Positions 22,045 to 34,300 of a stretch of DNA of 64,000 nt are shown one piece after another. The notes below the pieces were generated by a model, which made no database searches, was not told the DNA's origin, and saw nothing but the letters and a program-made list of their open reading frames with translations. Position 1 is the stretch's first letter; the number at the start of each line of letters is the position of its first letter. The position numbers and the translations under genes were made by a program. This DNA is from Tetrapyrgos nigripes (Eukaryota > Basidiomycota > Agaricomycetes > Agaricales > Campanellaceae): positions 62,001 to 126,000 of the forward strand of contig JAACJM010000054.1 in assembly GCA_013368315.1 (NCBI GenBank), read 5' to 3'.

Positions 22045-24047
22045 GGAGTAACCTCAAGCAAAACAAGGCTTGATGTGTTACTCGCGTACTTTGACAACAA
22101 TCACATAAGCAAAGGCACATCCAAAATTTCGTCTGTCAAATGTGATTTGAATGTGATGCCGCTCTACTCTGGCATGTTGCACACCGGCACTGGCTTCCCA
22201 CCGGTTGGAAAACTCAAAGTCGCCGTTATAAGAACGAGTCCCTCAAAAGGTTCTCGTAATCTGCAGACGTGGATTTGGCAAGGGGGATCCGGAATTGCGG
22301 ACCGACACACTCCGAGGATTAGTCGGGTGGTCGAGGTCGTTAAAAAATTTTGCTAGGTCAAAAATTTTTGGTCAAGATGAGGCCAATATACGATGACTTT
22401 TGTAACTACTCAGCTAAGTACTCAAACAACACCATTCGGTGTATTCTGTAAGCATATTAACGGGTGGTCCCACAATTATAAAGAGCCGTAGATTTGCTGC
22501 AGACGCATTTATGTGGTCGATACTACAATACCTGTCCATTAATAATTAATCTTCGAGGTAGTACCTATGTATTAAAGACAAATATAATATTAGCACTGTA
22601 CTGAGGTGCGAGAAAGCCTGCTCGCCACATAATTTATTACCACATTTGGAAGATCTCCTTCCATATTTGGAAGGTGCGGCCGGTCGGTCGAGCCTGTGGA
22701 GTCCTTAAGAAATTTTTCGGTGTAGTGTAACGAATTAAATTTTTTACAGCTAAGAGTTCATTAGATACATCTGCCACTTTTACCGTGTTGAGGTCTGCAT
22801 GACAATAGGGGTTGCTTAGCAAGCATGCTGATGGAAAGGCCCATACTCGTATGATAGACTGGTTAGGAAGCCAGTTCTTGCAGTGGCCACACTTGAATTC
22901 ACCATTAGCGTGCAGGATAACTGAACCCGGTAATAGAAAATTTTCAGACGCATCCGGGTTGCTCAAAGCTATGGTTTGATTGGTTGATGAGTTCGGACCG
23001 AATCTCCGGAGTGTGAGCTCATCGTCTGCAATGATGATAACGGTCAGAAGACGACTTGCAGCACAAGATCTCTGAATGTTCAAACTTGAATACTCTGAAT
23101 GTGCCAGAATCTCAATTTTTGGGGCAATCAAGGCTCTTGATGTTATCGAGTGCACAAAACAACCTTGCGGCCATCCGAATTGCTAGAAGATATCTGAACG
23201 AAGTATCAACAAAACAAAAAAGTTGTCAGATTGGTACCATCTTCAAATATGTTTCTAATGTCCAAACTCAAATACTCTGAATGTGCGAGAATCTCAATTT
23301 TCGGGGCAACCGAAGCTTATCGAGTGCACAAAATGACCTTGCGGCCATCCAAATTGCAGGAAGATATCTGAACGAAGTATCAACGAAACAAAAAAGTTGT
23401 CAGATTGGTACCTTCTTCAAATATATTTCTAATACTTATTGGGAGAACTTGAATACAAGAGAAAAGTTTGTCACCTCAAAAGCTGCGTTCTCTATCTTTA
23501 GTTCTTGGAGAAACTTAGAAAGTATTGTCAAGGGGGTATACGTTGATTCATTTGTTTGTAGACCGCCGTAAATATTCCTGAAAGTCCTATAACATGATCA
23601 ATCTATTCTATACTACCCTTTTATTTGTGAGCTCACATGAATGTGGTTGAAAATATTGCACTGCGAAAGGTGGTGTTCTTCGCCATATTTCATAAACAAG
23701 TCGCCATTCATGCTCACAAAGATTCAAAAAAATCCAGTATATGCATAGGAGCTGTAATATCACAAAATTTAGCTGAGATTACTAGGATGATGCGAAAAAA
23801 AAATGGACTTCTTTGTGAAGGTGGCGGCGGGTGGAGGAGGACACATACCATATATGGTAATAAGGACGCCACTGTACTGTGTCAGTCTGTGCGCTCTCGA
23901 AATTGGTGTTTTCAGCATTTGGTCCACTCTATCTCTATATTATCAAGATCAAACTTTATTTCAAATCCCAACGCATAACTGATATCAGAGTACTTAGGTG
24001 CTAAGAAAACATTACTGCGCATTAAACGCAACCAAACTGTACTAATC
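22045..24047. other. Internal non-coding part of the KDZ element
   Basis: AT-rich, 2.0 kb. It holds the 180-bp tandem duplication listed separately. A minus-strand frame at 22637-23155 (GEFKCGHCKNW) is open for 172 codons but matches nothing I recognise. The rest shows no supported gene. Confidence 0.45.
23096..23456 (+). repeat. Tandem duplication, two copies of about 180 bp
   Basis: Copy 1 (about 23096-23275) and copy 2 (about 23276-23445) share CTCTGAATGTGCxAGAATCTC, ATCGAGTGCACAAAA, CTTGCGGCCATCC, GATATCTGAACGAAGTATCA and AAAAGTTGTCAGATTGGTACC. They differ by scattered substitutions and a short deletion in copy 2. Located inside the KDZ element. Confidence 0.85.
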
Positions 24048-25359
24048 TCAGAAACCAAGAGCTGGTTCAGGTGTTTTGACTACTCTATTGGCCATGAACT
24101 CGCGTACGAATAGAGCATTTGCCTCAGCAGCATTGTCAAAAACATAGACAATACCTCCACCAAATGAAACACCGTCGTTGAGTAGATCAAATCTGAAATA
24201 CACGTCAGGAGTGTTCTGGACAAGGTAGAGCTAGATATTGCTTACCCAGAGGTGTATACACCAGGTGCGAAGCCTTGCACTAAGCAATAAAACCGTGGTC
24301 TACTTTTGTCCGAGTCTTTTAAAGCATCCAGGATGCCAGACTTCTGAGTTTGGCGAAATGATTGACGAGCAAAATCATAGGTATGGAATCCCTTATAGAT
24401 AGTGGTGGGGTTTTGTTCAATAATGGCATTAACGTCAGTCCTGAGATTTTCAGTGAATTTTTTTAACGTTCGGCAAGGCAGACAAGTAGACTTACCAGCG
24501 TGAAAATGCACCAGTCTGGCTACCTCGATAGACTACATATGCCTGCCACTTTTTCTCGTACTTCTTCACCTTTGCTGGAGTCTTACGTGGAGTTTTCGAA
24601 GGTCCAGCAGATAGCTTGAGTGTAGAAGTACTAGGAGAAGGTTGACTCTGAGGGCCAGACGGATTTACCTGAGGTATAGATGATGCCAGGGTGAGAGGCT
24701 TTACATTTTCAGCCTGAGGTCTGGTGCGTACAGGCGTTAATGGGCCACTTGATAAACCTGCATCCTCAGACTCGCTTTCGGAGTCTGAGACATAGAAATC
24801 ACTTATATTGCCCGCAAAATGGTTTGACTGCTCTGAGCCTGAGCCAGGACCAGAATCTGGAGGGAAAAAATGTGTGTGCATGTCCAAACATAATTGATCC
24901 AAGCTTACCATCCAGGAGGCTCTCCATTTGTGCGGTCAGTTGAGCTGGGTTATAAATAGGTGAGCTATCAAATCTATTCGCAATATTGTAGAGAAAAAAA
25001 GTACCCATTTTCGCCTGTTGCTCTGCTTGAAAGCAATCGTATTCTGTTCAAATGATGTTGACTGAGCATGTAACATGCTGCAAGGTAAAAACATACTCAC
25101 GGTGTAGTAGACCGGCCAGGAGTGCACGGTATTCAGAGCGAGAAGCTGGAGGCAAGAACAAATCAGACTCGTCAAAAGTACACACAACTGAAGCGGAAAT
25201 TTACCTCCATCCTGACTGGATGTTGACTGCTGGGCAGCTTTTCCTTTTCCTTTGCGAGTTCCATTATTAAGACCTCCTTGAAATGTTCATCGAACATGAG
25301 TCAGCACAGGGACTTGAAGAAAACAGAAAGAAAACAGAGAAGAAAACCGCACCAGTCAT
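24048..25359 (-). CDS. Protein with two RNase H1 N-terminal-like repeats (transposon passenger)
   Basis: A 7-nt first exon (ATGACTG at 25353-25359) joins 25205-25276 to give MTGGLNNGTRKGKGKAAQQ. Further exons give ASRSEYRALLAGLLH, the segment around MGTFFLYNIANRFDSSPIYN, a long Ser/Pro linker, and two related C-terminal modules: KKWQAYVVYRGSQTGAFSRW with IIEQNPTTIYKGFHTYDFA, then RFYCLVQGFAPGVYTSG with GGIVYVFDNAAEANALF. Both match the YxVxxGxxxGxYxxW...v.g..g..ykgF.t...A pattern of the RNase H1 N-terminal (viroplasmin-like) fold, which binds RNA/DNA hybrids in RNase H1. No nuclease domain is present. It is intact as read and wholly inside the transposon, so it is probably an element-encoded accessory protein. 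A role in nucleic-acid handling is inference. Confidence 0.65.
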
Positions 25360-25827
25360 TTTTCTCCAGAGTCGATGGAGGTGGGAGGGAAGCGAGGAAG
25401 GATGGTTTGTTGATGTTCATTCTCGAACACGTTTACGGACTGTATTTTCAGTCCTGATATTCAAATATTATTTATGCGCCACTACGCCACATCCGAGTAG
25501 CGTGTATGGCCCTTTCCCAGCTTTTTCTCATGATTTCCGTTTAATGTATTGATTTCAAAGCACCAACAAAGCTGTCTGTCCTTCTGAACATGGTCCGATG
25601 GTCTGGCCAAATGAAAACCACTAGTGATCAGTCAAAATGGCACTTCAGCCACAATGCTGCCGAAAAACCCACCAGCTGTGACACGGTCATGCTCTGGTCA
25701 GAGGACGTGTTATGCAAGGAAAAATGTTTGGCAAAAGCTGATTCAACTGCCAGGGTTGGTGCAGTATATAAGTATATCTTGAATTATTGCAATATTTTAT
25801 TGCATCCCAGTGTCCTGTATCATCGCT
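25360..25827. other. Divergent intergenic space inside the KDZ element
   Basis: Separates the two passenger genes, which are transcribed away from each other. TATATAAGTATATCTTGAAT at about 25766-25785, some 50 bp before the ATG at 25828, is a possible core promoter of the plus-strand gene. No coding signal. Confidence 0.4.
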
Positions 25828-27771
25828 ATGGGCTCGCTCTCAGGCCTCCTGAATCCCACCTCGTCACTCAGGCATGAAACCTTAAATAGTGGCTTAGAAT
25901 TAGGCTCAGAGCGGCCATATTTGCTGGATAGGCTTCTGGACGACAACTTCGATCCAAGCGATCCTGCATTTGATGCAGCATTCAGTGGATTTTCATTTGA
26001 CAACCTCGACCTCTCTGGATTTTCTTTTGATCCTTCCGATGCATCCGTTGAGGATTTCGATGTCTCAGGCGAGCTCCAGCGTAATGTTCATCAGGTTTGT
26101 TATTCTATCATATTTTTGTTGTCCAGCCACACACTCAAGCCCCTTTTCTCCGTTCTGAAAATTTCCAGACCGAAAGTTCCAAGGCCAAGAATTCTACCGA
26201 TGGACTCGGAAGCGTGGATCTGGATGGCCTCCCTGGTGATGACTGCAATGACATAGCTTCTGGACCTATCACCCATGCCAAACGTAACCCCCACCTCCCC
26301 CCTCAATATCCTCGAGCTCCCAGCAAAAAACTCACTGATTTGGAGAAAAAGGCTAAAGCTGCTACTGCACTTATTGCGAAGGCAAAGCATGAGGCTTTCG
26401 TGACAGATATCCTGGCCCACAAGAAGAGATACGAAGAAGAGATGGTTAGTATTGCGGAGAAGCATGGTCATCAGGTTGCTCATGCCTGGGATCTAATCAA
26501 GACGTCGCAACATTTCCAGCAGAGGAAGGAAGTTACGGCTCATAACGCTCTTTTGCACTGGATGAGTAAAGAAGAGAATGGCCGTAAGTCTATAATATTG
26601 TTTGCAAATGCAAGTTCAACATTTTGACTCACCTTTATCCAGAACGTGAACGAGGAGAGAAGTTCACACCCGCTGAGCTTCGTGATAAGCTCAAGGCCGA
26701 GCTCCAGAACCCCAATAGCCAGTATTACAAAGCCGCACGGGACAAGAACAAGATGGAAGAATTGAAGAATGACGTTCGAGAATTTCGGGAACTGAAAGCT
26801 AAAGGAGCGCGAGTATCCTTTAACTCAGCAGCTCAGGACATTCGGTCCTTCACCGATATCATGTCTCGAGAGGTGAGGTATGCGTTACTTTGGTCTTGTA
26901 TACTTACTCATGGTTCCTATCTGAAAGTTTCATAACCTTTATGAACGCACTGGAGCTATTAGCTTCTTTTTTGTTACTCCAGGCAGCCGCGACTGTAGGG
27001 GTGCCCCAGGCTGGGACGTTGGAGGTCGAGACGCTGGTGTGATGGATTTCTTTCGGAAGGAGCTTGGGAGCGAGCCTTGGGATATTATGGCTGACTTTCA
27101 GATGTTCGGCTCGAAAGGTGGTAGTGAGTACTGTCCTTGTTTGTTTTGAAGACATGTGTTGATGTATTGGACTCGCAGAGAGAAAAAGTGCAGATTCAGG
27201 AGTTGCACTGCGGTCACAGTGTGCTACTATGATCACAAGTGGGCTTCGTGAGTAACATGTCCTTTAATTTGACCTATATTAATATCTAGTTGTAGGCTTG
27301 GTACTTCAAGGCCGTGTTGCAATGAACTATGACCAATATCACATCGCCATTGTCCAGAAATATAAAGTTCGCCTTACCTGGCCTTCCAATTGCAACAAGG
27401 GTATCATTGCCAATCCCTCAAAGCTTACCATGGACGACGTTCGCGTTCTTCATCAAGCGCTCGAAGATGGGAGTTGTCGATGGGTAGAACTGAGTCGGAA
27501 AGATGTGGCCATGGAGCAGCGACCAGAGTCAATAGGAGAGCAAGGGATTTCTAAGACAAAGAGAAAGGAACGTAGTGACAAGGGAATTCCATGTGGTCCC
27601 CATAAACGTCCTCTCAGTGACTCTAACATTGATGCATCCCAGGAGCCAGCCTCAAAACGTAGGAAGCAGCGATCAGATGCAGGTCAATCACGGAAGAAGA
27701 AGACATCGGCTACACATAAAAGCAAAGAATTTGTGGATGAGAATGACGATGTAGACAGAGTCGATAAATGA
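25828..27771 (+). CDS. Uncharacterised protein encoded by the KDZ element
   Basis: Six exons (25828-26094, 26169-26583, 26643-26872, 26928-27123, 27179-27247, 27296-27771) give 550 codons. The N-terminus is acidic with Phe/Asp repeats (SGFSFDNLDLSGFSFDP). The middle is a charged coiled-coil-like region (LTDLEKKAKAATALIAKAKH; LRDKLKAELQNPNSQYYKAA). A compact region follows (HNLYERTGAISFFFVTPGS; DFFRKELGSEPWDIMADF; LRLVLQGRVAMNYDQYHIAI). The C-terminus is Lys/Arg/Ser-rich and nuclear-localisation-like (KRRKQRSDAGQSRKKK). I recognise no named domain. The predicted nuclear, acidic-plus-basic architecture and its place within an intact transposon suggest an accessory transposition or regulatory factor, which is inference. 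All junctions are GT-AG and in frame. Confidence 0.7.
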
Positions 27772-27812
27772 CTATCATAGCTGCCTTTTCGTGCTCCTGG
27801 AGCCCTTCCAAG

Positions 27813-28620
27813 TATCACACGCATTTAGTACACAGTATTTTATTTGGAATTTATAAGATTTATTTAAGATATATATTGAGCACCCTGCCTGACACAGTGA
27901 GCGGTGGTGACAGACGGCGGGAGCGCTCCCGACGATGCTGACATCATCAAGTACAGTAGTAATGATGTCGGACACCGCCCAGGGCCTCTAATACACTCTG
28001 GAAGTCCTTAAATCCATAATTATTGCACTATTGACATACATACCCTATTCCATCCCCCTAGACCAGACCATATAGCCTCCGGATCATCGGGTGCAGCCGT
28101 GATGACGTCAGACATTGTCCAGGGCCTCGAACCCACTCTTGTGTCTGTAGATGACCAGAATGTCTCACATATAATACAATTTTTTCCAGATTTTCACGAT
28201 TTATTTTTAGATATTTATCGAGCTCACTGCCCGACACAATGAGCGGTGGTGAAGGATGGCGGGAAGCGCTCCCGACGACGCTGACATCATCGGGTACAGC
28301 GGCAATGACGTGGGACACTGCCCAAGGCCCCTAACTCACTCTAGAAGTCCTTAAATCGTTAAAGATATCGCATAATTATTGCACTATCGACATACATACC
28401 CTATTCTATCCTGCAAGACCGGACCATACAGCGTTTGTATATCGGTGATGACGTCGGACACTGCCCAGAGCCTCTAACTCACTCTCAAAGTCCTTAAATC
28501 ATTAAAGATATCGCATAATTATTGCACTATCGACGTACTCACCCTATTCTATCCTACTAGACCGGACCATACGGCGTCTGGTTCTATCTTATTGTATGTG
28601 ATAGTTGGGACACACAGGTG
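27813..28620 (-). repeat. Right terminal inverted repeat of the KDZ element
   Basis: Inverted copy of 17992-18830. The outer 400 or so bases differ from the left copy at only a few positions. It carries about 20 extra bases near 28147 that the left copy lacks. Confidence 0.9.
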
Positions 28621-28628
28621 GAAAGTAC
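28621..28628. repeat. Target-site duplication, right (GAAAGTAC)
   Basis: Identical to 17984-17991; together they define the insertion point of the KDZ element. Confidence 0.92.
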
Positions 28629-28980
28629 AATGAGCTCGGCTAATCCGTCTATATTTGGGATTCAAATAGAAACCCTTATTTGGAAAACAAACAAAGGCAA
28701 ATTTTATGTAAGACGCTTTGGTTCGAATCCTTTCAACCATACGAGGAAATTGACAACAACCAATTGACCTTCCATTTATTGCAGAGTACCAACGCTACAG
28801 AATGCTAGGATAACTAGAAGAAAAATACACGTATAATTCCAGATGCAAATGCGATATGCGAAGAAATGCGAGGATATATAGACACATGATTCTGAACCCC
28901 AAACCCGAAGAAGAAAAACGTTACAACTGTCAATTAAAGCATAAGTCCAAGGTATGCCTCGGTTTTGTTTTCGGCCAAAC
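28629..28980. other. Intergenic, no supported gene
   Basis: Between the transposon and the carboxylesterase 3' end. A tRNA-like B-box string (GGTTCGAATCC at about 28719) is present without tRNA structure. Confidence 0.4.
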
Positions 28981-31331
28981 TCAGACTGGTGGCCCCCTAC
29001 TCAACTCCGCCCCGACCTTCTGAACCAGCTGCATCCCTAGCGGCTCAAGCACGTCCTTCCAAATATTTTTCCTCCTCCTACCGTCAAATATCCACTTCGT
29101 CCTCTCCCCGCACTCTCCTTCGGGCCCAAACACAAACACTTTATCCTCGTTCCAAGGTGCCTCACCGTGAGCAAACGACAACCACCTCTCCTGTATGGTA
29201 TCCCTAACCCTTGAGTAAGAATACTCGTCCACCATCGGAATCGCCCACCCAGCTGAGAAATCCCGTCCTAATAACGTATCTTCATCAATCTCCATTCCCT
29301 CATCCGCTGCGAGTATGGAATGTTCAGACGAGTATTTGACCTCCTTGGTGGACCCGTCATCAATCTCATCATCAAAGTTGAAGAATCTTTCTGGCCACAT
29401 GTCATCATGCTCGGGTGTAGACCCTGCCAATGACATCATCGACGATGAAATTGTCCCAGAAACAGTACTGCCCCTCATCGAATTCGAATCCGGCAACGAC
29501 ACATTGTCGAACAGATACATCAAATCGACAGCATGATGGGGTATAGGCCGAATTGGTCCTTCCTGATCAAAGACATATCGCCACACTCCCTTACCCCCTC
29601 TCACCACCCTTGCATTATTAGCAAAAGACTCTGTAGGCCAAGCGACACGAGCATCGTTAACCAACTCGAGGACGTGCTCGCTGATTTCAGAGTCGGGTGT
29701 GGAAGAAGATATATCGTATGCGTGGAGTAGACCCGCGGCTTTGGATAGGGAGTAGCAGATAGCTTTCAGTCGACGAGTGACGGCTGCAGAGGTCCAGTAG
29801 GAGATGGGTGTTGACCATAATAAAGAATCAGAGGCACAGTCACCTATGATGAGGGGTTGGAGATGGGATGGGAGGCGGATGGACACAGAGGCGTTTGACG
29901 GCGCTGGAGAAGGTCGACGAGACGGAGACCGGACATGACTATGACTACGAAGCCCGTGTCCGTTGATTTTCGGTACCGAAAGGTAGTGGTGCTGTCGTTG
30001 ATCCGTACCATGATGAGGGTTGGAGTGTGAACGGGAGTGAGCAGTTTCAGGCACAAAACTATCCTTCCACCCGTGCCTCAAAAACACCCCATCATCCACC
30101 ACTCTCAAGGTCTGTCCAAATTTAACCAACTGGTCTGCATCTAAGAGCCTCAGCTGATCAAGGGTAGAAACATGGAGCGTCGACATCAACCTGGATAACT
30201 GCCATCCAGCCGATGCTAGGTCTGGGAGATTGTAATCAATGACAGCACTTTGCACGATAGCACGGTGGAAGAGGGGTCGAGTTTCGTTGGCGGCTGACAG
30301 GAGGTGATAGATGATATCGGCAGCTCCCGTAGATTCACCGAACAGAGTGATATTGTGTGGGTCACCACCAAAGTCTGTGATATACGAATGGAGCCATTCA
30401 AGAAGTTTTCTTTGGTCCCGGAGACCTAAAAGGAAATCGGAGTTTAGAAACCTTAAACCAAACTGAGACGCAGCACAAGAAGAGAAGAAGAGAACGCAAA
30501 GGGAACACCAGAGAAGAGAGGAGTGCGCATGCAGGCAAACTTACCATAGTTTCCAACACCCTCTTCACCGGCACTTTGGTTGTCTTCGCGAAGTTGGGGC
30601 CCAGCTGCGAATCCAAAGAGTCCCAGACGGAAGCTTAAAATAGCGCAAATGGTGCGGTTGCAATTAGTACCGACAGAAACAGATAGCACTGATAAAAACT
30701 TACTTGAAAGTAACCAGCATGACCGGCTTGCCCAGAAGAATACTCTTCCGCACCAACGCACCACCATCATAAACCCAATTCGATCCACATCCTCGATCAC
30801 CTCCACTGCATTACATGCGTAAGTTAGATTTGGAGCTCAGTGAGACAAGGGCACAAGACACGACGTACCCATGCACCCAAACCATCACAGGAAGATGAGA
30901 CTGCGCGTTGAGACCAGCAGGACACGTAATGTTCAGATTGAGACACTCGAACTCATTCTGCTTGGGAACTTGTTTAGGGAGATCCTCGTCAGAAAGGCCG
31001 AAAATGGTTTCCTCGAAGCTTTTCATGTTTTTGACTTGGGGACATATTGGGCTACGTGAGGGGAAGAAGGGAAGTTAGACACACTACTAAAGACGCGACA
31101 GGTATATGACACGTACCCATACTTCGTAGCATCAACATAATGAGGGTAGCTTGTAACGAGTTTGGAAGGACGAAAACGAGCTGGGACGGTTGCATATTTA
31201 ATACCGCGGTATTGATGAACAGGGGCATCTGCTGCAGACAGAGGGTGTTCTATTCCGCGAAAGGTCGTGTCCAGAGCAACATGGTGAGCCTCTGGAACGA
31301 GTTCTGGGGTAATGATTTGCGGGACGGGCAT
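28981..31331 (-). CDS. Type B carboxylesterase (alpha/beta hydrolase)
   Basis: Five exons (31117-31331, 30869-31051, 30704-30805, 30545-30633, 28981-30425) give 677 codons from ATG at 31331. Signatures: QYRGIKYATVPARF near residue 30; ECLNLNITCP; the oxyanion region VMVWVHGGGDRG; NFRLGLFGFA; the nucleophile elbow FGESTGAADI (Ser, with Thr where the family usually has Ala); and HHAVDLMYLFDN with the likely catalytic His. About 100 residues longer than most relatives, with a His/Ser/Arg-rich insertion after SFVPETAHS. No signal peptide precedes MPVPQII, so it is probably intracellular. It hydrolyses carboxyl esters; the substrate is unknown. Its 3' end lies about 350 bp from the transposon. Confidence 0.88.
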
Positions 31332-34300
31332 TTGGGCCACGGAGTTGATATGGAGGAAAGTAAAGAGAGGGAGGGAGAGGGTGATGAGAGTAACGGGTTA
31401 ATGAGGGAATGCAGGAGGGAAATGGGAGATAAGAACGTCGGAGAAACTAGGAATGATGTTGTTATAAGTCAAGAGCGCAGGCTTCGCGGAAGCCATATGT
31501 ATGTTTCACTCAGTTTGGCAAGATCGGAAAGGTGGTGCTCGAAATCGAGTGGTATGTGCCCAAAAAGGAAGGAGAAGGCTTTCATCGATTTGTGCACGTG
31601 AACCAACACAGCTCTGCACAAATAGAACCCAGATCGAGGCTTGCCTCGAAAGGCATCATTTGAATGGTAGCTTTGAATGGTAGCCGGTTCTACAACATTC
31701 TCTATGTAATACTGACGGTGTGGTGACGTTGTCATCTAGCTTATGATGCGCGTATAGACGAATTTTTAAACGCACCTCCACGTCAGTCAGTCTGCGGAAG
31801 GGGAGTGGTGGAGACTTTCTACCACCAGCAGTCGCCCTTCATTCAGAGCCTAACAATAGTTGAGGAAGCCTTGAGCTCAGAACTATGATGCTGTGACAGT
31901 CATACGTATAGAACCCTGCATCGCGAAGATCCGACAGACAGTGTCACAGTGATCTAGAGAAATTTTAGTTTCAAGACAACAGCTAAGTATACGCGAACAA
32001 CTGACTCTCATCGTGGTAGACGACCCAAATAAGCCTGGGATGATAGGAAGGCATTAGCGAGTACGTCCCGAAAAATTTTCAACTTCTTGCAACGCTTCTT
32101 CTTCGCTACGACGCTACTAGACCCTTCCAAGATCCGAAAATGAGTTCCTTCTTCTCACCTACGTCCAGAAAAAGTTTTCCATGAGAAAAGAGCATGATGA
32201 ATTCGGTCTCAGCCGCTCAAATCACATACCTTTGCTGTACCGGGTCTGTGATTTAGGACAATACAACGATCATCCACGGGCGCATTCTGGCATCAAGCTT
32301 TCGCCGTTGCTGTGTTGTTGTGATGAATCAAACCAGGAACATTCCGACCTATAGGTGGGTACTTTTTGCGAGCTAGTACTATAGTATTTGAAGTTCAGCA
32401 AGGGTTTACGGACTTTCCGAAACTGTACTCACTGGGAATCCTCTTGATTTCTCTGGGCGCAGCGCCCCCTTGTCAATTGCAGTACAATCAGCCCTGCAGA
32501 CTGCCTTCATGTTGCCCTGTTACGACCGTCGGATGAATTAGAACTTCCCATGAGACGGAGATGAAAAAAGCGTCGTAAAGTAAACTCACCGCCGTGAGCT
32601 AGAAGAGAAGAAGAGACAGGAGTAGTCCCCTTGCTCGTTCGCCTACAGAAAGAATGGATACATGATGGTGGCTACCGACCAAGATGAGAGCAAACTCCAT
32701 AGTCGGTAACACACCACGCATCAGCCTCGACGAGTTGCCAAAAGTTTTACGACAGCGGTTAGCGCACGTTCTATCAGAGTAGCGTAGGACAGAGGCTCAA
32801 GAGGAACATATGGAAATCATTCACATTATTCTGACCTTACGAACAAGGAACAAAACAACATAAAATGAAACGAATGAGGCACTCAAAACGGACATTGAAG
32901 AGTAGCAGTAGCAATCGGAAGAACAGAGAAAGGTTCTACAGAGTTATCCACCACCCATGGAATGTTATCGTCAGTATCTCAGGTCACTGGATATCACACC
33001 GACAACTTACCGACAGAAAGCAGACATACCACGCGCGATTGTTGCTTCCGACAGTTATATCCCTCTAGAAGAACAGAAGACCTTTAGCCTGCAATCTCCC
33101 GACGCGCAAATAGTGATCGATGAGTTGAGTATAGAACACTTGGCGATACCCTGGCACGGATGAAGCATTTGCGACTTGAAGCGCAAATGATACCTTCCGA
33201 TGATATATCTCATCTTCCCTGATAAAAACTTGAACAAGTCACAGTTCTATTGGGACGCATGGACAAGAAACACGACGAGGAAAGCATGAAGAGCACCAGG
33301 AGTGGTGAAAGATCGATGAAGAGAGATAAAGATTGTATAAAGATAGAACTGTATATAAAGTTACGAGACCGGTCCATGGACATTCCCAGTTGCTGGACTC
33401 CGACCGTTGGAGTCAAAGCAGGAGATGCCCTCAAGTTTTTATAGCTACCTTACGATTCTCCACCCTTTCTTCGCCGCAGCCTGCTTCGTTCGGCTCATGT
33501 CGACATGTACTCCAGGACAGCTCCAGGACAGACATAATATTACTACCAGCTGCAATTGCTAGTCTCACCAAGTGTCGCTAAGGTGATCTTGAGTCTTGAC
33601 GTCGACGTCGACAAGAAATCTCACTCAAACTCTTTCTGTGCGATTACCTCGCTTCTAGTTCCTCCACCCTCCAATGGTAAGTACCTGTGGTGTCAACCCA
33701 GATCTCTGGTTTCGTACAACCGTGCAAGATGTGTATGCTTTGCCTGTTCTCGAAGATCGACATACATATGTAGTTCCTGTGCGCTGGATGGTCAAGACGT
33801 CAAATGGTCATCTTGGATCTGGTAGTATAGTCTAGTAGACTGTTCATTTAGCTGTTTTAACATCATGTTATTCAAGTATCAGAACTAGCACTGGGCTAAA
33901 CCCTGTTAAATGTTATTTTGAATGCAATGGGCCTTGGAGTCAAATGCGTGCCTTGGATTGACATGACGGACTGGGAAATAAGGACGTCCAAAAAACTCAG
34001 AACATATAAGCAATTTCGTTAACCTCTGGTCCGTAGTCTAGCTACGACCGAACTGCCCAAGCGTTGTATCCATTTTGGCAGTCAAGCACCAATATCAAGG
34101 AACAGTTCCGCAGTGGAATTTCTGATTGACGAGTCAACGAGTGTGTTGCGGGTGCCCTGGACCCATGATAGAAGCAGCTCTGCACAGAACTTCCCTCGAC
34201 GAAGCCGGTGAGGACTCTTCCCAGAAAAGACTGCCTCCTCGAGTGAGGTAATATCGGGGCACTTGCTGCTATGCCAAGATCTAAGCCTCTTTCTTGGCCA

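Larger units (their letters stand above)
17992..28620. mobile_element. Complete KDZ (Kyakuja-Dileera-Zisupton) DNA transposon
   Basis: The ends are perfect inverted repeats, CACCTGTGTGTCCCAAC at 17992 and its complement ending at 28620. An identical 8-bp duplication GAAAGTAC flanks them at 17984-17991 and 28621-28628. KDZ/Zisupton elements are known to make 8-bp duplications. Inside are an intact-looking KDZ transposase on the minus strand (18850-22044), a minus-strand gene with two RNase H1 N-terminal-like repeats (24048-25359) and a plus-strand gene of unknown function (25828-27771). The exact target duplication, nearly identical outer TIRs and open reading frames indicate a young, possibly autonomous copy. 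KDZ elements of basidiomycetes are reported with linked TET/JBP oxygenase genes; none is seen here. Confidence 0.93.

Noticed and set aside
22637..23155. 172-codon minus-strand frame in the KDZ element with a CxxC (KCGHC)
   Set aside because: No family resemblance, overlaps a repeat, and no supporting splice partners. Left as unassigned internal sequence.
17992..28620. LTR retrotransposon instead of a DNA transposon
   Set aside because: The terminal repeats are inverted, not direct, and no reverse transcriptase, integrase or gag motif is present. The encoded protein is a KDZ transposase.
28705..28740. tRNA-like B-box (GGTTCGAATCC)
   Set aside because: The flanking bases do not form a T-stem, and no A-box or anticodon arm could be placed upstream. 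Chance or a degenerate SINE fragment.
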